Positions 7,173 through 16,646 are shown, counted from the first letter of the stretch. The stretch is 40,762 bases of DNA from Thioalkalivibrio halophilus (GCF_001995255.1 NZ_MUZR01000024.1:1-40762), one strand, 5' to 3'. Notes: generated by a model from the sequence alone, not told the origin. Numbers and translations: made by a program.

Positions 7173-8512
7173 GGCTGTGGCACCACGCCGCCACGGATTG
7201 GGGCGGTCTCGATCGGTTGCGGGGATGGGGTGCCGCTGGAGGCGCGGGTGCGGCGCTGCGCTTCACGCAGGATCGACCCGGCCGTATTCGACACCACGGC
7301 CTGACGCGCCTCGATCTCCATCATCAGCGTGTCGATCTCGGAGGTGATCTCCTCGACGCCGTCGCGGATGTCTTCGCGGGCGACACCGGCCGCGTCGATC
7401 TCCGGTGCCTTCCGCCCGCTCAGCAGCATGCGGCGGGTCAGGAGGGCCTGCTCCATCGTGCGCGCGGTCGCGACTTCCTGTGCCAGCCGTCCCGTCGCCA
7501 CCATCCGGTCGGATTCCGGGAGTTCACGCAGCGCCTCGATCAGGCCGCGCGACACCCCCACGCCGGGGGCCGAGACGTCGCGCAGATTGCTCCGCGTCGG
7601 ATTGGTCGCCCCCGAGACGAGCTGCATCAGATCCTCGCGGACCTGCTGGTTGGTTTCTTCGAGGATGGGCAGGAGGCCTACGCCGGGGGTGGTCTCGCTT
7701 TCGCACCCCTGGCAGGTGCGGATGTGCTTGTCTCCGAGCACCCGGGTTGCCCACTCCTGAGCCTCCTGCGGGCTGCTCCAGGTCCGTGCCAGGAGGGGTG
7801 TTTCACCACCGCCTGCATAGGGTGTGCCGGCGTTCGGGGGCCGATCCAGGGTGATGTTGTAGCCCGCCTTGACGGTATCGCTGATCACGTCAATCGGCTC
7901 CTGCCCCTGTCCGCCCCGGCGGCCCCCGATCCATTCGGCCCCATCGTTCCCGGCGTTCTGATCAATCTCCTCCTGGACCTGCACGATGTCGCCCCCGGAG
8001 CCCATGGCTGCACGCCAGTCATCGCCCTTCGAGAGCGTGACCCACTCCTGGTAGGGGTTGCGGCCGTCGGCGATGGCGGCCTCCATTTCCTCGCAGCTCT
8101 GCGTCGCGAGCGAAAGCTCTTCCTCGGCGCGCAGCAGGTTGTTCTGGAACAGATCGTACAGCCCGGGGTTGGACCTCTGGAGCACCATGGCCGGCAGGGA
8201 GGCGATCGCGTCCGTCGCGGACTGGACCATCTGATCGACCATGTCTTCCATGCCCTGAGCGACTTCGTTCAGGGTGTTCTCGATGCTCAGCAGGGGATCG
8301 AAGCTGCCACAGCTATACCCCGCACTGGCCTCCGCGCCGAAGGCCAGCCGGGTCGTGGTGACATTGGGATTCGGGGCATTGGAAATGGGCTCGGCACCGC
8401 CCACTTCGTAGTACCAGAACCCGTCTTCGGACGGCACCAGAGCATGGCCGGCGGTAGGTCCCCAAAGCGCCGCGCAGGCTGTAGCAGCGATCAGTGTTTT
8501 CCGCATCCGCAT
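7169..8512 (-). CDS. ICE conjugation protein, PFL_4711 family (TIGR03755)
   Basis: 447-aa exported protein; signal peptide MRMRKTLIAATACAALWGPTAGHA. The remainder is mainly helical (RAEEELSLATQSCEEMEAAIADG; two C-terminal coiled regions around 330-420) with a CQGC pair near residue 270. In this class the protein sits beside the TraU-like PFL_4710 protein and is thought to function in the periplasm, like TraH of F-type systems. ATG at 8512 has AGGAG 8 nt upstream; 10 bp separate it from the PFL_4710 gene. Confidence 0.85.
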   Translation of the reverse strand: MRMRKTLIAATACAALWGPTAGHALVPSEDGFWYYEVGGAEPISNAPNPNVTTTRLAFGAEASAGYSCGSFDPLLSIENTLNEVAQGMEDMVDQMVQSATDAIASLPAMVLQRSNPGLYDLFQNNLLRAEEELSLATQSCEEMEAAIADGRNPYQEWVTLSKGDDWRAAMGSGGDIVQVQEEIDQNAGNDGAEWIGGRRGGQGQEPIDVISDTVKAGYNITLDRPPNAGTPYAGGGETPLLARTWSSPQEAQEWATRVLGDKHIRTCQGCESETTPGVGLLPILEETNQQVREDLMQLVSGATNPTRSNLRDVSAPGVGVSRGLIEALRELPESDRMVATGRLAQEVATARTMEQALLTRRMLLSGRKAPEIDAAGVAREDIRDGVEEITSEIDTLMMEIEARQAVVSNTAGSILREAQRRTRASSGTPSPQPIETAPIRGGVVPQP

Positions 8513-8522
8513 GATCCGTCTC

Positions 8523-9560
8523 CTAGAACGTGACAGAGCCGAGGTAGACCTGGCCCCCGATTTCGCAGCAGTTGTAGGGACGCCATAGGGTCCACACGTA
8601 GTTGCCCTTGAGGTTGGTCTTGTCACTGGACCAGCCCTCCTTGTCCTCGGTGTCATCCTCCCCGAACACCTCGCAGGCGTTGGTGTCCGTGGGCATGTGC
8701 ATCTGGAACGTGCCGGTCTCTTCGTCCCGCTCCACCAGTTCGGGGGGAAGCCACACGCGGTAACCGTCCTCATGCACCACGTCGTCGCCCGGGAGCTGCT
8801 CGTAGACATGCCCCGACTGGTCTTCCCGAGTGGTAATGTCGCCCGCCCGCTGCGCGACGATCGCGGCCGCCTTGGCATCCTCCGGCTGGGAGACATAACC
8901 CGACCGGGGGTACACCGCACCCCAGGTGTAGTCGTCCCACTCTCCGATCTCCCGTTCACCCTCCTGGAGGGATTCGAGGTAGAACATTTCGGGCACCGCG
9001 TAGCGCCAGGCGAGTACGCTGGTCGCGGACTGGTAGTAGGGGTGGAAGGCTTCGGCCGTGGCCGCGCCCGGACAAATGTACGGGACGTCGATGTACTCCA
9101 GGATCTCCATGAAGGGGTGCCCGACTACATCCGCTTCCTTGAATCGAAGCTGACGGGCATCGCGGGAATGGCGCCCCTCCAGCGTGTTCCCGCCTCCCAC
9201 GAAGGCATCGAACGACAGGATCGATTCGGCGGCGGATTCCTGTGCGGACCCTAGCGCTCCCCGGATCTCGGCCCACGGGTTTTCGCCGGTGTTCTGGTAG
9301 GCCGAAATGACGGCGTCCGGGACGTAGTGCCGGATCCGCTCGGTGGTGACCACGCTGCACCCGGTAATGGTGCAGCGTAGCCACAGACAGACCCCGATGA
9401 TCTCCCAATTCAGGCAGGACGAGAGGGCGCTGCTCGTCTGTGAAGTGATCTCGGAGGTACTAATGGTGTCCGGATCCTCGGCCTTCGCGGGGCTGCCCAC
9501 CAACAGGCAGAGCGCGGCCACGATTCCGGCGCCGATGCGGCGCATGGACCCCCGGATCAT
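8523..9560 (-). CDS. ICE conjugation protein, PFL_4710 family (TraU-like, TIGR03756)
   Basis: 345 aa, periplasmic. Signal peptide IRGSMRRIGAGIVAALCLLVGSPAKA followed by a Cys-rich mature part (SSCLNWEIIGVCLWLRC, ITGCSV, YICPG, NACEVF, NCCEIGG) that suggests disulfide bonds, as in TraU. TraU-type proteins work in pilus assembly and DNA transfer. ATG 9560 overlaps the stop of the PFL_4709 gene (ATGA), which decides it over GTG 9569 and ATG 9545. The thioredoxin-like neighbours may handle its disulfides (inference). Confidence 0.88.
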   Translation of the reverse strand: MIRGSMRRIGAGIVAALCLLVGSPAKAEDPDTISTSEITSQTSSALSSCLNWEIIGVCLWLRCTITGCSVVTTERIRHYVPDAVISAYQNTGENPWAEIRGALGSAQESAAESILSFDAFVGGGNTLEGRHSRDARQLRFKEADVVGHPFMEILEYIDVPYICPGAATAEAFHPYYQSATSVLAWRYAVPEMFYLESLQEGEREIGEWDDYTWGAVYPRSGYVSQPEDAKAAAIVAQRAGDITTREDQSGHVYEQLPGDDVVHEDGYRVWLPPELVERDEETGTFQMHMPTDTNACEVFGEDDTEDKEGWSSDKTNLKGNYVWTLWRPYNCCEIGGQVYLGSVTF

Positions 9561-9961
9561 TGCCGCCACCGTTCATACTCGCGCAGGCCGCGCGCGAGAT
9601 CCGTTGTGCCATACACCACGGCCTGGCCGTCGAAGACGATGGCCGGTACTTGTTCAATGTTCAGACGATAGGCGCGCAGCAGCGGATCGTAGGCGGCTTC
9701 GAGATCCCGATGCGCCCGGGCGTCCAGGCGCTCCTGAGCGATCGCGGCCGCGGCCTCGGGGTCGGCTGGAAGCCCCTGACTCAGGGCCTCCGTGGCTCGG
9801 TCCACGGCGTCCACATGATGGATCTCGATGGGGATCCCCCGGCGGTCGGCTGGCGTGGTGGATACGGTCGTACCGGTGGTCACGAAGACCTCGATCTGCC
9901 CCGGGTCGGCACTGGCGGGGCTGATCCCCACTAGGAGCAGCATGGCAATCATTCGTCGCAT
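9557..9961 (-). CDS. ICE conjugation protein, PFL_4709 family (TIGR03757)
   Basis: 134 aa, exported: signal peptide MRRMIAMLLLVGISPASA. The mature part has a TrbC/TraF-type thioredoxin-like outline (IEVFVTTG near the start, PAIVFDGQAVVYGTTDL near the end) but no CxxC, so it is likely structural rather than redox-active. Strong AGGAGG 7-8 nt before ATG 9961. Overlaps the next gene upstream by 13 bp and the PFL_4710 gene by 4 bp. Confidence 0.82.
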   Translation of the reverse strand: MRRMIAMLLLVGISPASADPGQIEVFVTTGTTVSTTPADRRGIPIEIHHVDAVDRATEALSQGLPADPEAAAAIAQERLDARAHRDLEAAYDPLLRAYRLNIEQVPAIVFDGQAVVYGTTDLARGLREYERWRQ

Positions 9962-10374
9962 GAGCGGCCTCCTGCGCTGGATGTCGAGGGAAGGTGAAGC
10001 TGTGCCCGAAAGCGGCACTGAGGCTCGTTCAGCATGCGCTCGCACACGCGGCCTTCTGCCTCAGCCAAACGGATCGCCATGTCCCGCAGCGGACCCGCGC
10101 GCACCTCGCCCTCCTCGAACTCACGCGCCAGCGTCTCGGGCGTGCGCCCGTACACGGTCAGCTCCATCAGAACGGCATCGCGTTGGGTATCGGTAAGCCA
10201 GCCGCCCTTGTGGATCAGCTGGCCCTCGCCCTGCAGCGGGAGGGTGTGGATCTCCAGTTGTTCCGGGCCACCCTTGTTCTCGGGCATCAGGAACAGGCCC
10301 TTGCGACCCCCGGCGACCAACAGCCATTCGGTCCAGGCGAAGTCGCTCGCCCAAAGGGTGTGTTGATTGATCAC
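9949..10374 (-). CDS. Unknown protein between the VirB4-like ATPase and PFL_4709 genes
   Basis: 141 aa, no signal peptide, no membrane segment, family not recognised. GTG start at 10374 overlaps the ATPase stop (GTGA). Composition suggests a compact alpha/beta domain at 1-60 (ASDFAWTEWLLVAGGRKGLFLMPE) and a helical C-terminal half with acidic character and late Cys residues. Because it is translationally locked between two essential transfer genes, a cytoplasmic accessory role with the ATPase is plausible. Confidence 0.7.
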   Translation of the reverse strand: MINQHTLWASDFAWTEWLLVAGGRKGLFLMPENKGGPEQLEIHTLPLQGEGQLIHKGGWLTDTQRDAVLMELTVYGRTPETLAREFEEGEVRAGPLRDMAIRLAEAEGRVCERMLNEPQCRFRAQLHLPSTSSAGGRSCDE

Positions 10375-13115
10375 GATGCGTCCCCTCCGATCCGGCGTGC
10401 GACTTCTTCGGCGGCTTCGACTTCCGAGCATCCCAGCTCGTCCATGATCTTTCGGCGTTCCGATTTCTCGTGCTTCTCGGTCATCGCCAGGGCCAGGGCG
10501 ATCGGGGGTGGGACGTTGCGGAACAGCGTTTCGACCTGGTCGGCCAGGACCACGCCCTCGACGTACTTGCCGGGTTCCTTGCGGGCTCCGAGCAGCAGGC
10601 TCTTCTGTTCGCTGGTGAGGTCCTTGAAGCGGGCGATCTGCTCGATCTCCTCCTTCGGCATCACCAGGCACATCCACCACTCCATCATGTTGAGCATCTT
10701 CCGGGACGCATCCGGGAAGTCCTCCAGGTTCTGCGTGGCGATCCAGAACCAGGCCCCGAGCTTTCGCCACATCTTCGTGATCTTGACGACGTAGGGGGCG
10801 AGCAACGGATTGGTCGTGATCATGTGGCCCTCGTCGGTGAGCACGAGGGTCGGGCGTTCGGAGTGCTGGTGTTGCTCGACCAGGTCGTTGATATGGTTCA
10901 TCAGGCCCACGTAGGCGACCGTGAGCTGATCCTCGTAGCCCTCGCGCGCCATGATCCCCATATCGACGATCGTTACGTCGGCCTCCGGCCAGCGCTCGCC
11001 GGCCCGGTTGAAGACCTTGCCGGCGAACCCGTGACAGAACACCTCCATGGACTGCGCCATTTCGCTGACGCGCTTGCGGCGTTCGGGGGAATCTTCCTCC
11101 TTCGCGACCTCGTGCAACCCGGCGACCACGTCCTCGGTCAGGACCTGTTCACGCCCCGCCGCGCGGACGTTCTTGGCGGCACGGAGGATGCCGTTGGCGA
11201 TGGCCGTGTTGTCCGGGCGGCGCATGTGCGCCTCCTCACGCGGATCGCCCCCGGTGATCATGATCTTCGCCGCGATCTGCATTTCGCCGAGCAGGTCGCG
11301 CCCCTCCTCGATGTTGTCCTCGTCGTCTTCGTCGAGGTCTTCTTCCTCGATCTTCCTGTCCACCAGGGGGTCGTCCAGGAGCTGGGTCGCCGCCGCGAAC
11401 GGCGGCAGGCTGACCCGCTCCTTGGGGTTCAGGGAGACCTGATTGACCGAGACGCCACGGTGGTCCAGGTACTGACCCAGCAGACCAAACGAGTTGCCCG
11501 CCTCGATGATGAAGATCCGGGGGCGGTAGACCGCCACCATCTGGAGGATCAGATAGGTGAGCAGGGCGGATTTGCCGGCCCCGGTGGGGCCGAGGATCAA
11601 CGCGTGGGCGTTCTTCTTCCGGTCCGAGGGATGCAGCGGATCGAACATGAGGGGCTCGGCGCCCCGGTTGTAGAACAGAAACCCGGCGTGGTCCGTCCCC
11701 TTCGTGCGCCCGTAGAGGGGTAGCAGGGCGGCGAGGTGGTCGGCGTACACGTAGCGGCTCCGGCGCGTGACGCGCTCCAGCGCCGGGTCATAGGCCATCG
11801 GGAGCGCGCGCAGATAGGTGTCCAGCGGGAGCAGCTCGGCCTCTCGGGTGATGATCTGGAGGCCGTTCGCCACCAGACGCGAGGCCAGCTCGTTGCACCG
11901 GCGCACCAGCTGCGTGTCGTCCTCCGCGCGGATATAGAAAGCGATTTGGGTGGGGTAGAGCTTGTTGCCTCGCGCGAGTTCTTCCTGCGCCGTTTCCACC
12001 TCCTCCAGTGCCAGCCGCGATTCGATGTTGTCCCCACGGGACGCGGCGTGGATCTGCCCGATGTGATTGGAGACCTGGTCCTGCGGCTGGATGGTAATCG
12101 TGACCGAGAGGATCGTGCCTTCGGGAGCGCGATCGAACAGCGCATAGATGTTCTCGCCGGCCTGGCGTTCCGCCGTGAAATGCCCCGTCTTGGGCGCCTG
12201 ACGCAGGCTCTGGACGTTCAGGACCGCATGGGGCATCCCGTCGAAGCGCCAGACGCCGGCCTCGGCATCCGACACCGGCATCGAATACGTGAACAGTTCG
12301 GCCAGGTCGCGACCGAACGGGAGATCCTCGTCACCCGGATAGGGGGCAACGTTCAGCAGCTTCTCCGGGTCGCCATCGGCCACCTCGGGACGCGGGTTGA
12401 ACCACGGGACGAGCCACTCATACAGATCCTGCGCCTTGCAGCGCTTCACGCCGACCCCGACGGCTTCCAGGGAGGTCGCCCATTGGGCGGCGACCTGGTT
12501 GAGCGTCTCCTCGGGCGACAGGTCGCCCGAGATCGAGCGGCGGTACAAGCACGCGCGCACGCGACGTTTCTGCCCGCGCCACGCGCCCCCGGTGACCTGC
12601 TGATCGACGAAGAGACCGCCCTCCTGCGAGATCCGGTGGAGGTGGTCGTCCACCTCTGCGAGGTAGGCGTCCCGAAACGGATTGTCCTCGGACCGCTCGC
12701 GGGCGTAGGCCCGGATATGGTCGGTGACCCCGCCCAGGGCGGGGTCGTCCTGCACGAAGACCTGTAGCACCCACGGTGAACCGTCCACCTCGGGGACCGC
12801 GTCGGTCAGTGCGCCCTGGATCTGTTGGCGCAGGTCCTCCATGTATTCGGGCGTGCGCGCCTCGGAGCTGGCCGGGGTCAGCTCGAACAGGGCGCCAACG
12901 CTGTTTTGGTCCTCCAGGAGGAACACCTGAGTCGTCGGGTCGTAGTCCGTCCACGGGAGCAGGTCCGTGAACGAGTTGGGCCGGCGGTAGAGGTCCTTGA
13001 CCTCGGCCTGCGTTACCGGCCGCGACCCGCCCAGGTTCGGGTCGGGCCCCTGATTCTCGTCTTCATCCCTGGCCGAACGGCCGGGTAGGAGCGAGGTGAG
13101 CATCTTCAGCATCAT
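10371..13115 (-). CDS. traC: Conjugative transfer ATPase, PFL_4706 family (VirB4/TraC-like)
   Basis: 914-aa ATPase that powers type IV secretion assembly at the inner membrane. Walker A GPTGAGKSALL near residue 508; Walker B LVLTDEGH near 758; a long acidic insert (EEEDLDEDDEDNIEEG) near 590-605. Length fits TIGR03744. ATGATG start at 13115 overlaps the stop of the lipoprotein gene (ATGA). N-terminal 500 residues are the VirB4-type domain that contacts the membrane complex. Confidence 0.95.
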   Translation of the reverse strand: MMLKMLTSLLPGRSARDEDENQGPDPNLGGSRPVTQAEVKDLYRRPNSFTDLLPWTDYDPTTQVFLLEDQNSVGALFELTPASSEARTPEYMEDLRQQIQGALTDAVPEVDGSPWVLQVFVQDDPALGGVTDHIRAYARERSEDNPFRDAYLAEVDDHLHRISQEGGLFVDQQVTGGAWRGQKRRVRACLYRRSISGDLSPEETLNQVAAQWATSLEAVGVGVKRCKAQDLYEWLVPWFNPRPEVADGDPEKLLNVAPYPGDEDLPFGRDLAELFTYSMPVSDAEAGVWRFDGMPHAVLNVQSLRQAPKTGHFTAERQAGENIYALFDRAPEGTILSVTITIQPQDQVSNHIGQIHAASRGDNIESRLALEEVETAQEELARGNKLYPTQIAFYIRAEDDTQLVRRCNELASRLVANGLQIITREAELLPLDTYLRALPMAYDPALERVTRRSRYVYADHLAALLPLYGRTKGTDHAGFLFYNRGAEPLMFDPLHPSDRKKNAHALILGPTGAGKSALLTYLILQMVAVYRPRIFIIEAGNSFGLLGQYLDHRGVSVNQVSLNPKERVSLPPFAAATQLLDDPLVDRKIEEEDLDEDDEDNIEEGRDLLGEMQIAAKIMITGGDPREEAHMRRPDNTAIANGILRAAKNVRAAGREQVLTEDVVAGLHEVAKEEDSPERRKRVSEMAQSMEVFCHGFAGKVFNRAGERWPEADVTIVDMGIMAREGYEDQLTVAYVGLMNHINDLVEQHQHSERPTLVLTDEGHMITTNPLLAPYVVKITKMWRKLGAWFWIATQNLEDFPDASRKMLNMMEWWMCLVMPKEEIEQIARFKDLTSEQKSLLLGARKEPGKYVEGVVLADQVETLFRNVPPPIALALAMTEKHEKSERRKIMDELGCSEVEAAEEVARRIGGDAS

Positions 13116-13531
13116 CGGGCTCCCGCCTCTCCGGGGAGTGCATAGTGGTGGCGGTCATACATCGGGAACGACGTCGAATACCCGGGCACGGGCACCTCGT
13201 CGCGACCGGCCAGGTGCGGGTAGACGAACATCACCAGGGTCGGATTGGACACCCGACTGAAACGGGTTTCGATTTCGTCGTGTGCGGACCGGGTGTAGCC
13301 CGCGAGATCCGCCGTGCCGTCCTGGACGTCTCGGCCGATCGGCTGTTGCAGCGCCTGACGCGCGGCATCGACATCGGTGCGCCCCATGGACTCGAAGTGT
13401 CCTTCGTACACCTCGTCCATTGTGGGGCCGTCCTTCGGGATCACCTTGTCCGCCGAAGTGGAGGCGCAGCCGGCGGTCAGGACCGCACTAATCAAGAGTG
13501 CGATGGGTAGAGCGGCGCTCGAACGCTTCAT
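13112..13531 (-). CDS. Conjugative transfer lipoprotein, TIGR03751 family (TraV/VirB7-like)
   Basis: 139 aa. N-terminus MKRSSAALPIALLISAVLTAGC is a lipoprotein signal with lipobox LTAGC, so Cys22 would be acylated and the protein held in the outer membrane, where VirB7/TraV-type proteins build the core complex. ATG 13531 is preferred because it puts the basic n-region first; ATG 13558 nine codons upstream also has a GAGG and cannot be excluded. Starts inside the 3' end of the PFL_4705 gene. Confidence 0.85.
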   Translation of the reverse strand: MKRSSAALPIALLISAVLTAGCASTSADKVIPKDGPTMDEVYEGHFESMGRTDVDAARQALQQPIGRDVQDGTADLAGYTRSAHDEIETRFSRVSNPTLVMFVYPHLAGRDEVPVPGYSTSFPMYDRHHYALPGEAGAR

Positions 13532-14876
13532 GGGAGACCCTTCTGCCTTCAAGTTCATAATCGATCCTCAGTTCCCGGTCGAGGTGGACGGCGACCGTCT
13601 CGCCGGCGGGGGCGAAGACCGCGTCGAAGTGGCTTTCCTGGCGTTCCCGCAGCCACTGCGCGACTTCGCGGGCGGCACCGGAAGCCGCGCGGCCGGCGAT
13701 GAACTCCCCGGTGTCGCCGGTGACGATGTTCTGCGTGAAGCCCTCCTGCCCGACGATCTGCGTGGTCTGCGCAGCGGCGGCTGCGTCCGCAGCGGCCTGT
13801 GCCGTCACGATGCCGGTAGCCTGTGCCAGGTAGGCCGGCGCATTGGAAATGCGATCGCCCGCAATGCAGGGAACGCCCTGTTCGTTGGAGATCCAGCCGA
13901 GAGAGTCCCCGGAATCCCCGTCGGGGTCCGGCAGGGTGCGCACGGTGCCGTCCTGAAAGACGAACGTGACCGACTCTACCGAGCCCCGGACGCAGGACAG
14001 CGTCCAGTCACCCATCGCGGTTCCGGAGAAGATCATGCCTTCGATGTTGGGGATCTCGATGTCGTTGGCGGCCAGGTTGCGCTCGCCGACGATCACCTTG
14101 AAGGGCACGGGGTCCTCGACCGTTCCGCCATGCGGTACGCGCCCGATCAGGGCCGTCATGGCGGTCGAGCCCATCAGGGTCGAATTGCGCGGCACCGTGT
14201 ACCGGGGATCTTCCTCCGGCGTATCCGTGCCGGTGGCGCGCGCCGCCGTGTCGCGGGCGTGCTCCACGCCGGCGGCGCCGCGATCCCGGATGGTGCCGGC
14301 CACCGACCGGCTGCGATCGAGGAGTCCGCCCCCTTCTTCTTCGGGGTCATAGCCCACGGGATTCGTCCAACGCAGGGTGTCGGCGGACTCGGGTTCGGCC
14401 GTGCGCGTGCGGTCCTGAATGACCGGGGCCTCGTCTTCCCGAATGCCTAGACCGATCGGAATGTCGCTCCCGGGCACCAGGTCGGGATCTTCGTCGCGCT
14501 GCTCCAGCTGCTGCCCCATGTCCTGTACGCGGGAACTGAGCTGGTCCATGCGCCCGAGGAGTCCCTCCAGGTGGCTCTGGCGCTCGGGGTCCGGCTCCTG
14601 CCGTGCTTCCTCGGCCAGCTGCTCGCGCATCCGCTGGTTGTCTTCGCGCAGTTCGCGCAGCTGTCGGCGCGTCTCGCGCTGCTCGGCCGTCAGGGTGCGG
14701 ATGGTGTCGGTGGCCGTGTCCGCGTCCGGTTGCGCCGCCGCCTGCCGCTGGTCCAACGAGTCCGGTGCCTCGGCCGTCGGCTCGGTGCCGCAGGAGCGAA
14801 GCATCACCAGGATCATCAATGCGCCAACGGCCAGGCCGATGATCGGCAGAAGTCGATTGCCCTTGGTGGAAACCAT
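13488..14876 (-). CDS. ICE conjugation protein, PFL_4705 family (TraB/VirB10-like, TIGR03752)
   Basis: 462 aa. Single N-terminal membrane anchor (LLPIIGLAVGALMILVML, about 9-26), then a coiled coil at about 60-125 rich in E, Q and R (TAEQRETRRQLRELREDNQRM), a Pro/Gly-rich linker, and a C-terminal beta domain beginning near RYTVPRNSTLMGSTAMTALIG, as in VirB10/TraB proteins that span the periplasm and open the outer-membrane pore. ATG 14876 overlaps the PFL_4704 stop (TGATG). Confidence 0.9.
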   Translation of the reverse strand: MVSTKGNRLLPIIGLAVGALMILVMLRSCGTEPTAEAPDSLDQRQAAAQPDADTATDTIRTLTAEQRETRRQLRELREDNQRMREQLAEEARQEPDPERQSHLEGLLGRMDQLSSRVQDMGQQLEQRDEDPDLVPGSDIPIGLGIREDEAPVIQDRTRTAEPESADTLRWTNPVGYDPEEEGGGLLDRSRSVAGTIRDRGAAGVEHARDTAARATGTDTPEEDPRYTVPRNSTLMGSTAMTALIGRVPHGGTVEDPVPFKVIVGERNLAANDIEIPNIEGMIFSGTAMGDWTLSCVRGSVESVTFVFQDGTVRTLPDPDGDSGDSLGWISNEQGVPCIAGDRISNAPAYLAQATGIVTAQAAADAAAAAQTTQIVGQEGFTQNIVTGDTGEFIAGRAASGAAREVAQWLRERQESHFDAVFAPAGETVAVHLDRELRIDYELEGRRVSHEAFERRSTHRTLD

Positions 14877-15658
14877 CAGCGCACCCCCCAAAAGCTCTCG
14901 TCAAAGGGGCGGTCCGACACGACATACACGGCGGTTGTGTCGGCTTCGTGGCCGGCCGGGTGCAGCCGTGCATGCTGAAAGGTGGCCGTCAGCCAGTCGC
15001 CCCGGAGGTCGCGGGGGTCGAGCGTCACCGGGGATTCCGTGGCGTTGCGTAGCTTGACGGCGGTGACGTACCAGCGCCCGCCGCGCCAGGCCGCGAGCGG
15101 TTCGGCGGTGACGGCCGCGCCCCGGACCAGGCGGACCGGTTCCTGGTTCAGCGAAACCTGGCGCACGCCAGGCATCTGCGGGGCGAGCCGGCTGGGGCCA
15201 TACAGGGATTGGGACGCGAATCGCGTCAGCGCCACGTAGTCCAGGTTTTGGTGGTCGGGTTCGGCGTCGGGGACGTCCGTCGCGTGGTCCCGCCGACTCC
15301 CCGGCCGATGAATGACGACCTCATTGGCGCGGGCGCCGTCTTCGGCCGAAAGGTCGAGCATGAACGTCGCCCCGGATTCGACATCGGCAATGACGGCGCG
15401 GGCGGGGCCGAACGAGGATTGCGCCTTGAGATAGGCGATCCCGTCGTTCGAGAACACGCGGACCTGGTCATCGATGTGGGGTGGAAGCCCCACGCGGACG
15501 TGCCCTGCAGGGAAGCGGATCAGCCGCTCCTGCCCCACGGGCAGGGTGACCTGGACGGGCGCTCCGTCCCACGTAATGCGGTCGGGGCTGTCGCCGGCGG
15601 TGGCCGACACCGGCCCCGCGAGGGCCGCGATAAGGGCAATGGCGAGGATCGGGCGCAT
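14876..15658 (-). CDS. ICE conjugation protein, PFL_4704 family (TraK/VirB9-like, TIGR03749)
   Basis: 260 aa, exported: signal peptide MRPILAIALIAALAGPVSATA. The mature protein is beta-rich (ITWDGAPVQVTLPVGQERLIRFP; WYVTAVKLRNATESPVTLDPRDLRGDWLTATFQHARL), the outline of the secretin-like TraK/VirB9 group in the outer-membrane core complex. Start shares bases with the upstream stop (TAATG). Confidence 0.88.
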   Translation of the reverse strand: MRPILAIALIAALAGPVSATAGDSPDRITWDGAPVQVTLPVGQERLIRFPAGHVRVGLPPHIDDQVRVFSNDGIAYLKAQSSFGPARAVIADVESGATFMLDLSAEDGARANEVVIHRPGSRRDHATDVPDAEPDHQNLDYVALTRFASQSLYGPSRLAPQMPGVRQVSLNQEPVRLVRGAAVTAEPLAAWRGGRWYVTAVKLRNATESPVTLDPRDLRGDWLTATFQHARLHPAGHEADTTAVYVVSDRPFDESFWGVR

Positions 15659-16284
15659 TACTGCTCCTCCTCCGGGTCGATGCGATAGGGATCTTGGACG
15701 AAGCCCGCGAGGGCGAGTCCCCAGGGGTTCGATTCAGGGTCGATGTCGTAGGCGACCACCCGCAGGGGGTAGCGGATGAAGACCTGCTTGACGCGCTCGC
15801 CGTCGATGCGCTCCTCGACCTCCACGTCCAGCCATACGGTCCACGTCCCGTCCCCCGTGGCCTGCACGCGGTCCGGGGTGTAGCGCAGGCCGTCGATCTC
15901 CCGGATGAACCGGCTGCGATCCCGCAGCTCACCGCGCCGTTCGCGCTGTTCTCGGTCCGCTTCGAGGGTTTGCTGAAACCGTGGCGTCAGGAACGCCTGC
16001 AGCGACCACAGGTTGTCCGCGTAGTCCGCGCGTCCGTCCTCGGGCCAGCGATGGACCTGCTGCCAGATATAGAACGCGAAGGTGTACACCGACGCGGGAT
16101 GCACCTCTCCGGCTTCCAGAACCCCGCCGGTGCGCAGCTCCGGGGGGATGTGCACCGTCAGACGGTCGGGGGCCTGCTGCCACCCCCACCACAGGCCGAG
16201 GGCCACGAGCGCCATGACGCCGATGACGCCCCGGAGGGTGTTGATGTGCGATCGGGCGCTGTCGAGTTCCTTGCGGTATCTCAC
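15658..16284 (-). CDS. ICE conjugation protein, PFL_4703 family (TraE/VirB8-like, TIGR03746)
   Basis: 208 aa. Short cytoplasmic N-terminus, one membrane helix at about 17-34 (LRGVIGVMALVALGLWWGW), then a periplasmic VirB8-type domain (VYTFAFYIWQQVHRW; LQAFLTPRFQQTLE; YTPDRVQATGDGTWTVWLDVEVEER). VirB8-type proteins nucleate the inner-membrane complex. Starts with GTG at 16284, overlapping the TIGR03750 stop (GTGA). Confidence 0.88.
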   Translation of the reverse strand: MRYRKELDSARSHINTLRGVIGVMALVALGLWWGWQQAPDRLTVHIPPELRTGGVLEAGEVHPASVYTFAFYIWQQVHRWPEDGRADYADNLWSLQAFLTPRFQQTLEADREQRERRGELRDRSRFIREIDGLRYTPDRVQATGDGTWTVWLDVEVEERIDGERVKQVFIRYPLRVVAYDIDPESNPWGLALAGFVQDPYRIDPEEEQ

Positions 16285-16640
16285 GAACGTCTCCCCAGGT
16301 CCCAGGTCCCGCTGCGTAGCGTCACCGGGACCTTGCGCAGGCCGCTCCGGTGAAGGGCGAGCATGGCGCGTTGTTGGTAGTAGCCCGTGGGGCGGCCCCG
16401 CTTGATCTTCTGGAAGATCGTGGCGGTGATGAATACGGTCCCCAGCACGGCGACCGCCGCGAATCCGACGCCCATCATCGGAGCGCCGACCACGAAACCG
16501 AGCAGGATCCCGACGGGTAGCCAGCCGATCACGGCGAGCACGAGAATGGCGAGCAGCTCACTGGAGGAGCAGCCGCGAAAGATGGGCGGCTCCTCGTTAA
16601 GCCGCTCGGCCATTCGGTTTTCGAGTCCGGGTGTCGCCAC
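16281..16640 (-). CDS. Conjugative transfer protein, TIGR03750 family (TraL/VirB3-like)
   Basis: 119 aa. Two adjacent membrane segments at about 27-75 (LLAILVLAVIGWLPVGILLGFVV and GVGFAAVAVLGTVFITATIF) followed by a basic tail KIKRGRPTGYYQQRAM, the plan of TraL/VirB3 inner-membrane proteins. GTG start at 16640; 6 bp from the pilin-like gene before it. Confidence 0.85.
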   Translation of the reverse strand: MATPGLENRMAERLNEEPPIFRGCSSSELLAILVLAVIGWLPVGILLGFVVGAPMMGVGFAAVAVLGTVFITATIFQKIKRGRPTGYYQQRAMLALHRSGLRKVPVTLRSGTWDLGRRS

Positions 16641-16646
16641 GCGGCA

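Noticed and set aside
7217-8533. Long plus-strand frames opposite the transfer genes (also 10470-11723, 11736-12767, 18848-19834, 21685-22464)
   Set aside because: They oppose clear, conserved minus-strand genes; sequence is low-complexity shadow typical of GC-rich DNA.
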